From positions 1 to 64,000 of the forward strand of contig NZ_FNFU01000011.1 of NCBI RefSeq assembly GCF_900101115.1: a stretch of DNA of 64,000 bases. The letters are read 5' to 3'. This document shows positions 1 through 8,225 of the stretch, in pieces. The first letter of the stretch is position 1; every line of letters begins with the position of its first letter. The translations under genes were made by a program, and so were the position numbers. Under the pieces are notes generated by a model that searched no databases, was not told where the DNA came from, and saw only the letters and a list, made by a program, of their open reading frames with translations. This stretch comes from Cryobacterium psychrotolerans (GTDB lineage: Bacteria > Actinomycetota > Actinomycetes > Actinomycetales > Microbacteriaceae).

Positions 1-45
1 CCTCCACCCTCCCAAACGAATCACGATTCGATTAGGAGACACGCC

Positions 46-1323
46 CTAGTCCCGTGACGCGATCAGCGCCGCGATCACCGGTACCGGGTGGAGCAGGCGC
101 CAGCCGAGGCCGGGATCGCTGATCGCGCGGTCGAGCACGAGCGGCGACGAGACCGGTTTTCCCGCGGCGTCGGTGGAGACGCGCCCGACGACCTTGCCGG
201 CGCGCCCGGTGGAGAACGCGTCGAGCTTCACGGCCGCGCCGTCTGAACTCGCGCTCTGCCAGGTGACCTGGGTCTTCGCGGTGCGCACCACTCCGGATGC
301 CGTGTCGCCCCAGATCGATTCGAAGCGGACGTAGGCGTCGCCCTTGGCCAGGAGGGGCAGCTCGCCGATCCCGGCCTGTGCGCTCTCCATCAGGGCGGTC
401 AGGTCGCTCGTCAGCGTGTCGTAGTCGGGTTCGCCGACGAACGCACCGGCGAACGTGAAGCTGGAATCGCCCGCTTCGACCTGGGCGGTGAACAGGAAGC
501 AGACGCCGGCGGCATCCGTGTAGCTGCGCGAAATGCCGGTGATGCCCAGCTCGGGCAGATACGCCGTCGTGTTGTCCACCCCGCGCCGGCCGGCGAGCGA
601 TGACGCCGGGGCGGCGATGATCTCAGCGATGATCGGATCGGCCGCGGCGATCGCGGCCAGGCGGGCCAGGTCGGTGGCGGTCCCGGCGGTGGCGGAGTCC
701 AGGCCGGTCGCGTCGGCCATGTGCGTGGCGCCCAGGCCGTTCTTCGTCAGCCAGGCGTTCGCGGCGTCCAGGTATTCCGGCACCGAGCCGTACGCCCACC
801 GGGCCAGGGTGTCGGCGTGATTGTTGCTGGAGCCCAGGACCAGCGACTGCAGCAGCTCCCGCTCGGTCCAGCTCTCACCGGGAAAGACGGCGACGGTCCT
901 GGCATAGGACGCGCTGTAGTCGATGTAGTCCTGGTAGTCCGCGGCGGAGATGGTCAGCTTCGGTCCGGCATCTCCCGCGCCCAGCGGTTTGGCGTCGAGC
1001 ACGACGAGCGCGGTGACGATTTTGGCCACCGAGGCCATCGGGAGCGCGTCCGTCTTGCCGCCGAACCCGATGGGTTCCCTGGCGGGCGTGGAATCGACGA
1101 CCTCCGAGCCCGCGGCCGCCGTGCCGATGGCCGTGACCGCGCTCGCACCGGCGGCCGGCAGCCGCGGAGGTGCGGGCTCTGCCGCCGCCGCGGGTGTCGA
1201 CAGGGTCGCCTTGACCGCGGGAAGCGGCCCCAGCAGGGTCGCCGGTCCGTAGACGCCGACGGCCAGGATCACCAGCGTGCCGGCTGTGACACCAATGAAG
1301 CGGCCGGGCCGGAATCTACTCAT
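46..1323 (-). CDS. D-alanyl-D-alanine carboxypeptidase-like protein (S11/SxxK fold)
   Basis: Exported or membrane-anchored penicillin-binding-type protein of 425 residues. An N-terminal hydrophobic segment (about residues 10-34) is followed by an Ala/Pro-rich linker and the peptidase domain. The nucleophile motif SVAK is at 98-101 and the SxN motif SNN at 166-168. Where S11 enzymes carry KTG before the conserved YTDAAG, this protein has Ser-Arg-Ser (265-267), so normal carboxypeptidase activity is doubtful. Family members trim the terminal D-Ala of peptidoglycan stem peptides outside the membrane. The start follows a TAGCCT box by 6 nt, consistent with a leaderless mRNA. The fold assignment is firm; the activity is not. 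Confidence 0.8.
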   Translation of the reverse strand: MSRFRPGRFIGVTAGTLVILAVGVYGPATLLGPLPAVKATLSTPAAAAEPAPPRLPAAGASAVTAIGTAAAGSEVVDSTPAREPIGFGGKTDALPMASVAKIVTALVVLDAKPLGAGDAGPKLTISAADYQDYIDYSASYARTVAVFPGESWTERELLQSLVLGSSNNHADTLARWAYGSVPEYLDAANAWLTKNGLGATHMADATGLDSATAGTATDLARLAAIAAADPIIAEIIAAPASSLAGRRGVDNTTAYLPELGITGISRSYTDAAGVCFLFTAQVEAGDSSFTFAGAFVGEPDYDTLTSDLTALMESAQAGIGELPLLAKGDAYVRFESIWGDTASGVVRTAKTQVTWQSASSDGAAVKLDAFSTGRAGKVVGRVSTDAAGKPVSSPLVLDRAISDPGLGWRLLHPVPVIAALIASRD

Positions 1324-1347
1324 GCGCTCAGGCTAACCCGGGGGAAG

Positions 1348-1698
1348 TCAACCCCAGCCGAGCTCGTGCAGCCTGTCGTCATCTATCCCGAAGAAGTGCG
1401 CGATCTCGTGCACGAGGGTCACGTGCACCTGGTCGCGCAGTTCGTCGAGGTCGGCGCAGAGGTCGAGCAGCGGTTCGCGGTAGATGACGATCCGGTCGGG
1501 CATTTCGCCGAAGCCGTACTGCCCACGTTCGGTCAGCGACACTCCGTCGTACAGTCCCAGCGTGTCCAGCGTGCCGTTCTCCGGGCGGTCTTCGACCACG
1601 AAGACGACATTCTCGAGCCCGTCGAGCATGTCGTCGGGCAGCAGGTCGAGCTCGTCGATGACGAGACGCTCGAATTCCTCCGGGGTGAGCTGCGGCAT
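1348..1698 (-). CDS. Zincin-like metallopeptidase family protein
   Basis: Small cytosolic protein of 116 residues with a zinc-protease signature near the C terminus: HEIAH at 97-101 followed by FFGID, matching HExxHxxGxxD. The compact size and the Gly-Ile-Asp after the second histidine are typical of the small family often labelled DUF1025 or metallopeptidase family protein (PF06262-like), widespread in actinobacteria. No signal peptide is visible. It ends 24 nt before the rtcB-proximal side is reached and lies head-to-tail between rtcB and the carboxypeptidase-like gene. The natural substrate is unknown. The motif is seen directly; the family name is recalled knowledge. Confidence 0.8.
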   Translation of the reverse strand: MPQLTPEEFERLVIDELDLLPDDMLDGLENVVFVVEDRPENGTLDTLGLYDGVSLTERGQYGFGEMPDRIVIYREPLLDLCADLDELRDQVHVTLVHEIAHFFGIDDDRLHELGWG

Positions 1699-1721
1699 CC
1701 GTTCAGCATCCCACAGCGCGG

Positions 1722-2888
1722 TCAGTCGCCCTTCACGTTGATGAGCTGGCGGAGCGTGTGCCGAACCTCCACCAGGTCGGCGGAGTCCTGCATCACTCGA
1801 TCAATCGGCTTGTAGGCCTGGGGGATCTCGTCGATGAATTCCGCCGTGTCGCGGAACTCGATGCCGGCCATCGCCTCACGCAGTTGGCTGAACGTGAACG
1901 TCTTGCGAGCGGCGGTGCGGGAGTACTCCCGGCCGGCCCCGTGCGGTGACGAATTCAGCGAGAGCGGGTTGCCTTTGCCGACGACAACGTACGAGGCGGT
2001 CCCCATCGAACCCGGAATCAGCCCCGGCTTGCCCGGGCTCGCGTCGATCGCGCCCTTCCGAGTCAGCCACACGTCCTTGCCGAAGTGATGTTCCCGCTCG
2101 GTGAAGTTGTGGTGGCAATTGATGCGCTCCTGCTCGAGGGACGGCACGCCGGTCCACCTCTCGAACTGCAGGACGACGCGATCCATCATCTCCTCTCGGT
2201 TCAACAGCGCGAAGTGCTGCGCCCAGCGCATCTCGGCGATGTACCGGTCGAACTCCGGCGTGCCCTCGACCAGGTACGCGAGGTCCGGGTGGGGAAGCCT
2301 GATCGAATGCGCGGATGCGTAGCGCCGGGCGATCTCAATGTGGTGCAGTGCCAGCTTGTTGCCCACACCACGCGAACCGGAGTGCAGGAACAGCCAGACG
2401 CGGTCGTGCTCGTCGAGGCTGACTTCGATGAAGTGATTCCCGCTGCCGAGGGTGCCCAATTGAAGCCGCCAGTTCGGTGAGTAGGCCGCCGGATCGAAAT
2501 GCGCCTCGGTCGCCGCTCGTTCGAGTGTGCGGCACCTGGCCGCGGCAGACGGGGTCAGGACATCGTTGTAGTGGCCGGCCGAGAGGGGGATCGCACGTTC
2601 GATGGCCTCGCGCAGGGGGCGGCGGTCAGCGGGGAGGTCACCAGCGCCGAGCTGCGTGCGGACCGCAATCATCCCGCAGCCGATGTCCACGCCCACAGCG
2701 GCCGGGATGATGGCGCCGATCGTGGGGATGACCGATCCGACGGTCGCGCCCTTGCCCGGATGCGCGTCGGGCATCAGGGCGAGATGGGGAAAGATGAACG
2801 AAAGCGAGGCCGTCGTGATCGCCTGCTCGCGCGTGACCGGGTCAAGGATCGACGCCCAATTCAGCAGCTTCGGGTTGATTTCTTCCAT
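1722..2888 (-). CDS. rtcB: RtcB-type RNA ligase
   Basis: Predicted 388-residue RtcB ligase, which joins RNA 2',3'-cyclic phosphate (or 3'-phosphate) ends to 5'-OH ends using GTP and Mn2+. Visible hallmarks are the DAHPGKG segment near residue 41, the metal-binding cysteine in VDIGCGM (C71), the histidine loop in LHSGSRGVG, the NCHHNF motif, GSMGTASYVV and HGAGREYSR, where the histidine is the guanylylation site in the family. The chosen start gives MEEINPKLLNW, the natural N terminus; an upstream in-frame start at 2927 adds 13 residues of poor quality. No archease gene is nearby. Its bacterial role is RNA repair, but its client RNA cannot be read from context. Confidence 0.9.
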   Translation of the reverse strand: MEEINPKLLNWASILDPVTREQAITTASLSFIFPHLALMPDAHPGKGATVGSVIPTIGAIIPAAVGVDIGCGMIAVRTQLGAGDLPADRRPLREAIERAIPLSAGHYNDVLTPSAAARCRTLERAATEAHFDPAAYSPNWRLQLGTLGSGNHFIEVSLDEHDRVWLFLHSGSRGVGNKLALHHIEIARRYASAHSIRLPHPDLAYLVEGTPEFDRYIAEMRWAQHFALLNREEMMDRVVLQFERWTGVPSLEQERINCHHNFTEREHHFGKDVWLTRKGAIDASPGKPGLIPGSMGTASYVVVGKGNPLSLNSSPHGAGREYSRTAARKTFTFSQLREAMAGIEFRDTAEFIDEIPQAYKPIDRVMQDSADLVEVRHTLRQLINVKGD

Positions 2889-2958
2889 GCCGGCATCTCT
2901 CGTCCGGAGGCAGCATACGCCTCCCACGACGGGGATGCCCGGTGGACGAGCAATCTAT

Positions 2959-3035
2959 TGGGGTGAGTAACGGGGCTTGAACCCGCGACCTCCTGGACCA
3001 CAACCAGGCGCTCTACCAGCTGAGCTATACCCACC
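2959..3035 (-). tRNA. tRNA-His (GTG)
   Basis: On the minus strand the gene folds into a standard cloverleaf. The acceptor stem GTGGGTA pairs with TACTCAC (one G-U), the anticodon loop is TTGTGGT with anticodon GTG, and the T-arm carries GGTTCAAGCC. The extra 5' G at -1 opposite C73 is encoded, the identity element of tRNA-His, and a 3' CCA is encoded. It lies 45 bp from the 3' end of orn on the same strand, a neighbourhood common in actinobacteria. Confidence 0.97.
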
Positions 3036-3080
3036 ATGTGTGCTCACATCGCAAACGACGTAGGCAACTCAAGAATTCTA

Positions 3081-3701
3081 TTACACCTTCGGACCAAAGT
3101 TGGACACGGCCTGCGCGGAATGCACTTTCGCCTCGACGCTCGTGGGCCCGGGGTCGGCCACGAAGACGCTCTGGCGGTAATAGGCGAGTTCCCGAATGGA
3201 TTCGAGGATGTCGGCGAGGGCGCGGTGGCCGCCGTCTTTCGCGGGCGCGTTGAAGTAGGCGCGCGGGTACCAGCGGCGGGCCAGTTCCTTGATCGACGAT
3301 ACGTCGACGTTGCGGTAGTGCAGCTGCTTGTCGAGGCGCGGCATGTACCTCGTGAGGAAGGCGCGGTCGGTGCCGATCGAGTTGCCGGCGAGCGGTGCCT
3401 TCTGCTCTGCGGGAATGAACTGGAGGATGTATTCGAGCACCTGGAACTCGGCCTCGGCGACGCTGACCCCGTTCGGGATCTCGTTGATCAGGCCCGACGA
3501 CGTGTGCATGTCGCGGACGAAGTCGCCCATGTTCGCCAGGGCCGACGCATCCGGCTTGATCACGATGTCGAGGCCCGGGCCGATGAGGTTCAGGTCGAAG
3601 TCCGTGATCACGACCGCGATTTCCACCAGCTCGTCGTTGTCGAGGTCGAGACCAGTCATTTCACAGTCAATCCATACCAACCGGTCACCGCTAATTGTCA
3701 T
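3081..3701 (-). CDS. orn: Oligoribonuclease
   Basis: 206-residue DEDDh 3'-5' exonuclease that degrades di- to short oligoribonucleotides and recycles pGpG-type products. The first exonuclease motif is seen as WIDCEMTGLD (acidic pair D12 and E14). The second is NSIGTDRAFL, and the third is HRALADIL with the catalytic His and Asp. Length matches the family. The start codon follows TAGACT by 6 nt, so the transcript is probably leaderless. The gene is immediately upstream of tRNA-His. The assignment is close to certain because all motifs are intact. Confidence 0.95.
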   Translation of the reverse strand: MTISGDRLVWIDCEMTGLDLDNDELVEIAVVITDFDLNLIGPGLDIVIKPDASALANMGDFVRDMHTSSGLINEIPNGVSVAEAEFQVLEYILQFIPAEQKAPLAGNSIGTDRAFLTRYMPRLDKQLHYRNVDVSSIKELARRWYPRAYFNAPAKDGGHRALADILESIRELAYYRQSVFVADPGPTSVEAKVHSAQAVSNFGPKV

Positions 3702-3795
3702 GGGATGAGTCTACCGGTGGGCGCCGACAGGCCCCGCGCGGGCGCCGGGGCGGGTGCGGGAGGTCGCGCGTGCCCGCCTCCGTAGACTGGGTGCG

Positions 3796-4014
3796 ATGCC
3801 AACGACACTTGCGGTTCTCCTGATCATCAATGCGGCCTGGGCCTTCATCGTCTGGCCGCAGTTCTTCCGACGGGTGCGGCGCGACGAACGCGCCCGCGAC
3901 GCGGCCGGCAGGCCGACCAGATTCCTGGTCGTCCACGCCGTGCTGATAGGCATCTCCCTGCTGCTGGCGGTCGTCTCCGTCGTCGTCGCGACGATCTTCC
4001 TGATCACGGGCTGA
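3796..4014 (+). CDS. Small membrane protein, SCO4848-like
   Basis: 72-residue protein with two hydrophobic segments (about residues 2-20 and 45-70) separated by a strongly basic loop rich in Arg. Size and layout resemble the SCO4848-type actinobacterial membrane protein; that label is from memory and unproven. The start is chosen because ATG at 3796 follows TAGACT (3783-3788) by 7 nt, whereas the longer reading frame would put the promoter inside the gene. It is 6 bp upstream of a thioredoxin-like gene on the same strand, so the two are probably co-transcribed. Divergent from orn. Confidence 0.75.
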   Translation: MPTTLAVLLIINAAWAFIVWPQFFRRVRRDERARDAAGRPTRFLVVHAVLIGISLLLAVVSVVVATIFLITG

Positions 4015-4020
4015 CCGACC

Positions 4021-4281
4021 ATGGAACTGATCTTCTTCTCCTCCGCATTCTGTGAGCCGTGCATGCAGACCCGGGCGGTGCTGGCCGAGGCGGCCCGGCT
4101 GGTTCCCCTGGCGACCGTGCGGGAACTGGATGTGGCCAGGGACGTCGCCGAGGCCGAGGCAGAGGGCATCCGCACCACGCCGACCGTGATCGTGAAGAAC
4201 GCCGCCGGAACCGAGGTGTTCCGCGCCGTCGGCGTGCCGACGCTCGCCCAGGTGCTCGTCGCCGCCGCGAAGGCGCTCTGA
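4021..4281 (+). CDS. Thioredoxin-fold protein (CEPC)
   Basis: 86-residue single-domain thioredoxin or glutaredoxin-like protein. The redox motif C11-E-P-C14 sits at the end of the first beta strand, and the cis-Pro region appears as GIRTTPTVIV. It is shorter than classical thioredoxin (about 105 residues). No signal peptide is seen, so it probably acts in the cytoplasm as a small thiol-disulfide oxidoreductase. It follows the SCO4848-like gene by 6 bp, presumably as an operon, and precedes tRNA-Arg. The physiological reductant is not identifiable. Confidence 0.85.
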   Translation: MELIFFSSAFCEPCMQTRAVLAEAARLVPLATVRELDVARDVAEAEAEGIRTTPTVIVKNAAGTEVFRAVGVPTLAQVLVAAAKAL

Positions 4282-4376
4282 CCTTTCTCATCTTCCGCCC
4301 TGTCACCTTCCGCCGGCCCGTCGTGGCGCGGGACGGGCCGAGTCTCCGCCTGCGGTATCGTTGAACCGCGTTTCCC

Positions 4377-4452
4377 GCCCCCGTAGCTCAGTGGATAGAG
4401 CAGCGGCCTTCTAATCCGCTTGTCGTAGGTTCGATTCCTACCGGGGGCACCA
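4377..4452 (+). tRNA. tRNA-Arg (TCT)
   Basis: Cloverleaf with acceptor stem GCCCCCG/CGGGGGC, anticodon loop CTTCTAA (anticodon TCT), T-loop GGTTCGATTCC, discriminator A and an encoded CCA. The last anticodon-stem pair (C31-T39) is a mismatch. The gene is followed by an acetyltransferase gene on the same strand. Confidence 0.96.
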
Positions 4453-4480
4453 TCCAGCAAGACCTGTGGGAGGGTCGGTC

Positions 4481-5041
4481 ATGGCATATCCGCTGATCAC
4501 CGAACGGCTCAGCATCGCGCCCCTGGCCGGCGCCGACGCCGCGGCCTTCGCCCGGTACCGGCAGGAACCGGGCGTTGCCCTGTACCAGTCCTGGTCGGCC
4601 GATTTCTCCGAGGCCGCCGCCCTGAGCATCGTCGCCGGTCAGCCGGCGGGCGATCTGCCGGGCCCCGGGCAGTGGCTCCAACTCGGCGTGCACTTCCGGA
4701 ACGGCGGGCGGCTGCTCGGCGATGTTGCCGTGCACCGCCTCTCCGAGCAGCCCGACACGTTCGAGCTGGGGGTGACCTTTGCGGGCGAGCACCAGGGCCG
4801 GGGTTACGCGACCGAATCCATGCTGGCCCTGCTCGGCTTTCTCTTCGACGTGCACGGCGCGCACCGGGTGCTCGCGCACTGCGATGCCCGAAACGGTGCG
4901 GTGGCCGCCGTGCTGCGGAAGGCCGGCCTGCAGCAGGAGTCCAGGCAGGTCGAGGCCGACTGGTTCAAGGGGGAGTGGACGACGCTCGACACGTACGCGC
5001 TTCTCGGGCGGGAGTGGCCGCGGGGAGCCGCGCGCGGCTGA
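4481..5041 (+). CDS. GNAT family N-acetyltransferase (RimJ/RimL-like)
   Basis: 186-residue protein with the layout of the RimJ/RimL branch of acetyl-CoA-dependent N-acetyltransferases: an N-terminal ITERLSIAPL strand, then ELGVTFAGEHQGRGYATES, where the Q/R-x-x-G-x-G/A acetyl-CoA motif is QGRGYA, and the C-terminal HRVLAHCDARN segment. The ATG at 4481 is preferred over an upstream GTG at 4466 because a GGGAGG ribosome-binding sequence lies just upstream of it, starting inside the longer version. It could act on a protein N terminus, an aminoglycoside or a metabolite; nothing nearby decides this. Confidence 0.85.
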   Translation: MAYPLITERLSIAPLAGADAAAFARYRQEPGVALYQSWSADFSEAAALSIVAGQPAGDLPGPGQWLQLGVHFRNGGRLLGDVAVHRLSEQPDTFELGVTFAGEHQGRGYATESMLALLGFLFDVHGAHRVLAHCDARNGAVAAVLRKAGLQQESRQVEADWFKGEWTTLDTYALLGREWPRGAARG

Positions 5042-5094
5042 GGGCGCGAAGGTGCTGGACCCGGGCGCCGCGTCCGCCTTGATAGATTCGGTTC

Positions 5095-5916
5095 ATGCGA
5101 GAACTTCAGGCGCGAATCATCGCCGAACTGCACGTGACCCCCACCATCGACCCGGCCGCCGAAGTCAGCCGCCGGATCGGATTCCTCAAGGACTACCTGC
5201 TGCGCACGGGGGCGAAGGGGCTGGTGCTGGGCATCAGCGGCGGCCAGGATTCATCCCTGGCCGGACGCCTCTGCCAGTTGGCGGTCGACGAACTCGGCGC
5301 CGAAGGTCATCCGGCGTCGTTCACGGCCGTGCGCCTGCCCTACGCGGTGCAGCGGGACGAGGCTGATGCCCGGTTGGCGCTGGACTTCATCCGCCCGCAG
5401 ACGGTGCTCACCTTCAACATCGAACGCGCGGTCGACGGTTTCGAAGCGGAGTTCCACCACAGCACCGGCGAGGACCTGACCGACTTCAACAAGGGAAACG
5501 TCAAGGCGCGTGCACGGATGATCGCCCAGTACGCCCTCGCCGGGGCGCGGGGCCTCCTGGTCGTGGGGACCGACCACGCGGCGGAGGCCGTCACCGGGTT
5601 CTTCACGAAGTACGGAGACGGCGGAACGGACATCCTGCCACTGGCCGGCCTGACCAAGCGGCAGGGGCGTTCGCTCCTCGTCGCCCTCGGGGCGCCGGAG
5701 CGGCTCTACCTGAAGCCGCCGACGGCAGACCTGCTCGACGACCAGCCCGGCCAGACCGACGAAGCCAACCTGGGCCTGCGGTACGAAGACATCGACGACT
5801 ACCTCGAGGGGAAATCCGTCGACCAGGGCGTCGCGGACGCCCTGGAGACGAGGTTCCTCAGCACCGAACACAAACGGAACGTTCCCGCCTCGCCGTTCGA
5901 CGCGTGGTGGCGCTGA
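5095..5916 (+). CDS. nadE: NH3-dependent NAD+ synthetase
   Basis: 273-residue NadE of the short, ammonia-dependent type. It amidates nicotinic acid adenine dinucleotide to NAD+ with ATP in the cytosol. The PP-loop ATP motif ISGGQDSS is at 47-54, and [20 protein letters not shown] carries the conserved substrate-binding stretch. The nitrilase (glutaminase) domain of longer NadE enzymes is absent. Length equals that of the E. coli enzyme within a few residues. ATG lies 6 nt after TAGATT, a leaderless start. The 3' end faces the next gene with only 10 bp between stops. Confidence 0.95.
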   Translation: MRELQARIIAELHVTPTIDPAAEVSRRIGFLKDYLLRTGAKGLVLGISGGQDSSLAGRLCQLAVDELGAEGHPASFTAVRLPYAVQRDEADARLALDFIRPQTVLTFNIERAVDGFEAEFHHSTGEDLTDFNKGNVKARARMIAQYALAGARGLLVVGTDHAAEAVTGFFTKYGDGGTDILPLAGLTKRQGRSLLVALGAPERLYLKPPTADLLDDQPGQTDEANLGLRYEDIDDYLEGKSVDQGVADALETRFLSTEHKRNVPASPFDAWWR

Positions 5917-5926
5917 GCCGGCGGTT

Positions 5927-6889
5927 CTACGGCTGGGGGGGAGTCGAGACGGGCCCGGTGGGAACGTAAGGATCCGCCGAACGGACGTCAAGCGCCTCGA
6001 CGTCGTCGAGCAGCTGCTGGGTCTCCGTCGACGGTGTCGCCGGCGTGTAGCCGAGCGGCGCGTAGCTGATCGGTGCGCGGCTGACCTGGGAAGTGCCGGC
6101 CGGGGCAGTGCCGGTCTGGGAAGTGCCGGCCTGGCCATCGGCGGACTGCGCGGCCTCCATCTGCCGGACGTCTCCCTGCGCAGCACTGCGCCCCGCCGCG
6201 TTCGCGTACACCGCGTCGTCCTCGTAGTCCTGGCTGACCGGTCGTGCGTTGACGGTCGAATCGGCCTGCGTCGTGGCCGGTTCGAACTGCCGGGGCGTCG
6301 ACGCGGATTCGGTTTCCAGCCGGGTGAAGTCGTCATGGTGCTGCTGGGCAACCCAGGCGTCTCGTTCGGCGAGGAGGCTCTTCTCTGAGCTCGTGTCCTG
6401 GAGCTTCCAGCGATCGAGGTCGCCCTGGAAGATCTTCCGGGCCCGTGACGGCTTGTTCTGCCAGTCGACCAGGCGGTCGCGGAACTCTGCGACGGCGGGC
6501 TCGAGCTGGTAGCCGAACGTGGCCGAGGTCCGCTTGAGGTCGGCCAGCTGGTGGGCGGCCCAATTCGCGGCGATGCCGGCTCCGCGGATCGGCAGCAGAC
6601 GCAGCTGGATGTCCGCGTGTCCGACGGCGCGGTCGGACATGACCTGCTCCTGCGCGGTCAGCGAGTTCCAGACGGAGGCATCGGCGGCCGCATCGACGAG
6701 CGTGCTGATGACCGCGGCTTTGAGTTCGCGATCGCGCTGGTCGAGCAGGCCCCTGACCGCTCCACGGGAGATCCATGCCGCCAGCACGCTGGCGACGATG
6801 AGGGCAACGACGAGCACGACAGCACCGAAGATGACGGGCTGGTTGCTGATGGCCGTGAGCCAGGATACGAAGTTATTCCACCATTCCAT
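5927..6889 (-). CDS. Membrane-anchored protein of unknown function
   Basis: 320-residue protein with one N-terminal transmembrane helix (about 20-42). A predicted mostly helical cytoplasmic part (about 43-175) contains DRYLxx-like charged stretches and several Trp residues. The last third is Gln/Ala/Thr/Pro-rich and probably disordered. The N-terminal Trp-rich start MEWWNNFVSWL is unusual. No catalytic motif was recognised. It converges on nadE and is followed upstream by a small conserved-looking gene on the same strand. Function unknown. Confidence 0.7.
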   Translation of the reverse strand: MEWWNNFVSWLTAISNQPVIFGAVVLVVALIVASVLAAWISRGAVRGLLDQRDRELKAAVISTLVDAAADASVWNSLTAQEQVMSDRAVGHADIQLRLLPIRGAGIAANWAAHQLADLKRTSATFGYQLEPAVAEFRDRLVDWQNKPSRARKIFQGDLDRWKLQDTSSEKSLLAERDAWVAQQHHDDFTRLETESASTPRQFEPATTQADSTVNARPVSQDYEDDAVYANAAGRSAAQGDVRQMEAAQSADGQAGTSQTGTAPAGTSQVSRAPISYAPLGYTPATPSTETQQLLDDVEALDVRSADPYVPTGPVSTPPQP

Positions 6890-6970
6890 GAGCCGAATGT
6901 ACCGGGCCCGCGTGGCGTTCTGCGGGAAGGGCGGCGGCGTGCCCCGAACTGGTGCCAGGCGAATGCGGGA

Positions 6971-7189
6971 TCAACGGAAGCAGTCCGCCGCGTCGTCGAT
7001 CCGCCAGAACTCCCCCAGGTGGATGCTGCGGGCTGCCTGCACGATGCGGCGCGCGGCGAAACGTTCCCCGCGGGCATCCGCTCGGCGTTCGATGTGGCCG
7101 AGGACGGCGCCCGACCGGCCGGTCACCCGCCACAGCCCGTCTTTGACCGGGACGAGGCTGGGGCCGCGGGTTGCGGTTGTCGTGATCAT
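6971..7189 (-). CDS. Small hypothetical protein
   Basis: 72-residue cytosolic protein beginning MITTTATRGPSLVPV, with a central RVTGRSGAVLGHIE beta-rich segment and a C terminus GEFWRIDDAADCFR. I recall near-identical short proteins in Microbacteriaceae but know no function. A clear GGAGGA ribosome-binding site lies 5-6 nt before the ATG, which supports expression. Strong Arg content with a D-D-A-x-x-C-F end may suggest a small nucleic-acid or partner-binding module; this is speculation. Confidence 0.7.
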   Translation of the reverse strand: MITTTATRGPSLVPVKDGLWRVTGRSGAVLGHIERRADARGERFAARRIVQAARSIHLGEFWRIDDAADCFR

Positions 7190-7264
7190 GGAATCCTCCG
7201 AACTTTCAGCCGGCCGCTGGGGTTTTCCTCAGGTTAGGCTCGGCCACCGACATTCGTCCGCGCT

Positions 7265-8221
7265 TCAGTCGGGCGGGCCCTTCGCGAGCGCGAGATCCTG
7301 GCTCGCCAGGTCCAGGTCCACTGCCTTGTTGGACCGCGCCGTTTGCGCGACGACGATGCCGATCAGCACGAGCACGGCTCCCGCCGCCTGCACGCCGGTG
7401 AGCGACTCACCCAGCCACAGGAAGGCGAACGCGAACGCAAAAATGACCTCGGATGCCGAGACCACGCCTGCGGCGGTGGCGTTCAGCCTGCCGAGTGCCA
7501 TATAGGAGAGCAGATACGGCGCGAAGGATCCGAACACGCCGTTCCAGAGCAGAATGCCCCAGAGCGGGAAGGACACCGAACCCATGTTGCCGCCGAGGGA
7601 CGTCTGCTGGGTGAGGATCGCCGGGTCGATCTGCCACCAGGCGCTGAACAGGAGCCAGAAGGCGCTGGCGAACAGCATCGACCAGAACGCCACCGCCAGT
7701 GGGGAGGTCGTGGCGACCTGGCGCTCGCCGACCAGGAAGTACACGGCCAGGCAGATCGCCGCCAGTATCCCCGCCACGACGCCGGGTGCCGACAGCCTGC
7801 TCGCCCACACCTCGGCGACGATGGCCATTCCGATCAGCACGAAGACGATGGCCACCCAGATCCGCGATTTCACCTTCTCCTTGAAGACGAAACGAACCAC
7901 GAGGGCGATGAGCAGCACCCCGGAGTACTCGAGCATGAGTGCGATCCCCACGGGCAGCAGGCTGATCGCCACGGCGTAGAACCACTGGATCAGGGCGACG
8001 CCCGCGACACCGAGGAGAGCCATCACGGCCAACTGGCTGCGGTCGATGCGGAACGCCGCGCGGTTCGTGGCGAGCAGCAGTACGCCGGCGAGCAGCGCGA
8101 TGATGGTGACCCGGGCGAAGGTGAGCTGCGCGGGGGAGAGCCCGGCCTCGACGATGACCTTGGTGGTGCTTCCGTTCAGCCCGAAGAGGAGCGATGCGAC
8201 CAGCGCGAAGAGGTAGCCCAC
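7265..8221 (-). CDS. EamA/DMT-superfamily transporter
   Basis: 318-residue integral membrane protein with about ten hydrophobic segments, arranged as two repeats of five (EamA domains around 3-135 and 148-295). Internal-repeat signatures are visible near the N terminus (LFALVASLLFGLNGSTTKV) and in the second half (FSLPLWGILLWNGVFG-like region). Such proteins export or import drugs, amino acids or metabolites; the substrate cannot be told. It starts with GTG only 4 bp after the stop of the aldo/keto reductase, so the two are probably co-transcribed. Confidence 0.85.
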   Translation of the reverse strand: MGYLFALVASLLFGLNGSTTKVIVEAGLSPAQLTFARVTIIALLAGVLLLATNRAAFRIDRSQLAVMALLGVAGVALIQWFYAVAISLLPVGIALMLEYSGVLLIALVVRFVFKEKVKSRIWVAIVFVLIGMAIVAEVWASRLSAPGVVAGILAAICLAVYFLVGERQVATTSPLAVAFWSMLFASAFWLLFSAWWQIDPAILTQQTSLGGNMGSVSFPLWGILLWNGVFGSFAPYLLSYMALGRLNATAAGVVSASEVIFAFAFAFLWLGESLTGVQAAGAVLVLIGIVVAQTARSNKAVDLDLASQDLALAKGPPD

Positions 8222-8225
8222 CCCG

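Noticed and set aside
721-1815. Long plus-strand frame opposite the carboxypeptidase-like and zincin genes
   Set aside because: Antisense shadow typical of high-GC DNA: no start signal, Arg/Gly-rich low-quality protein.
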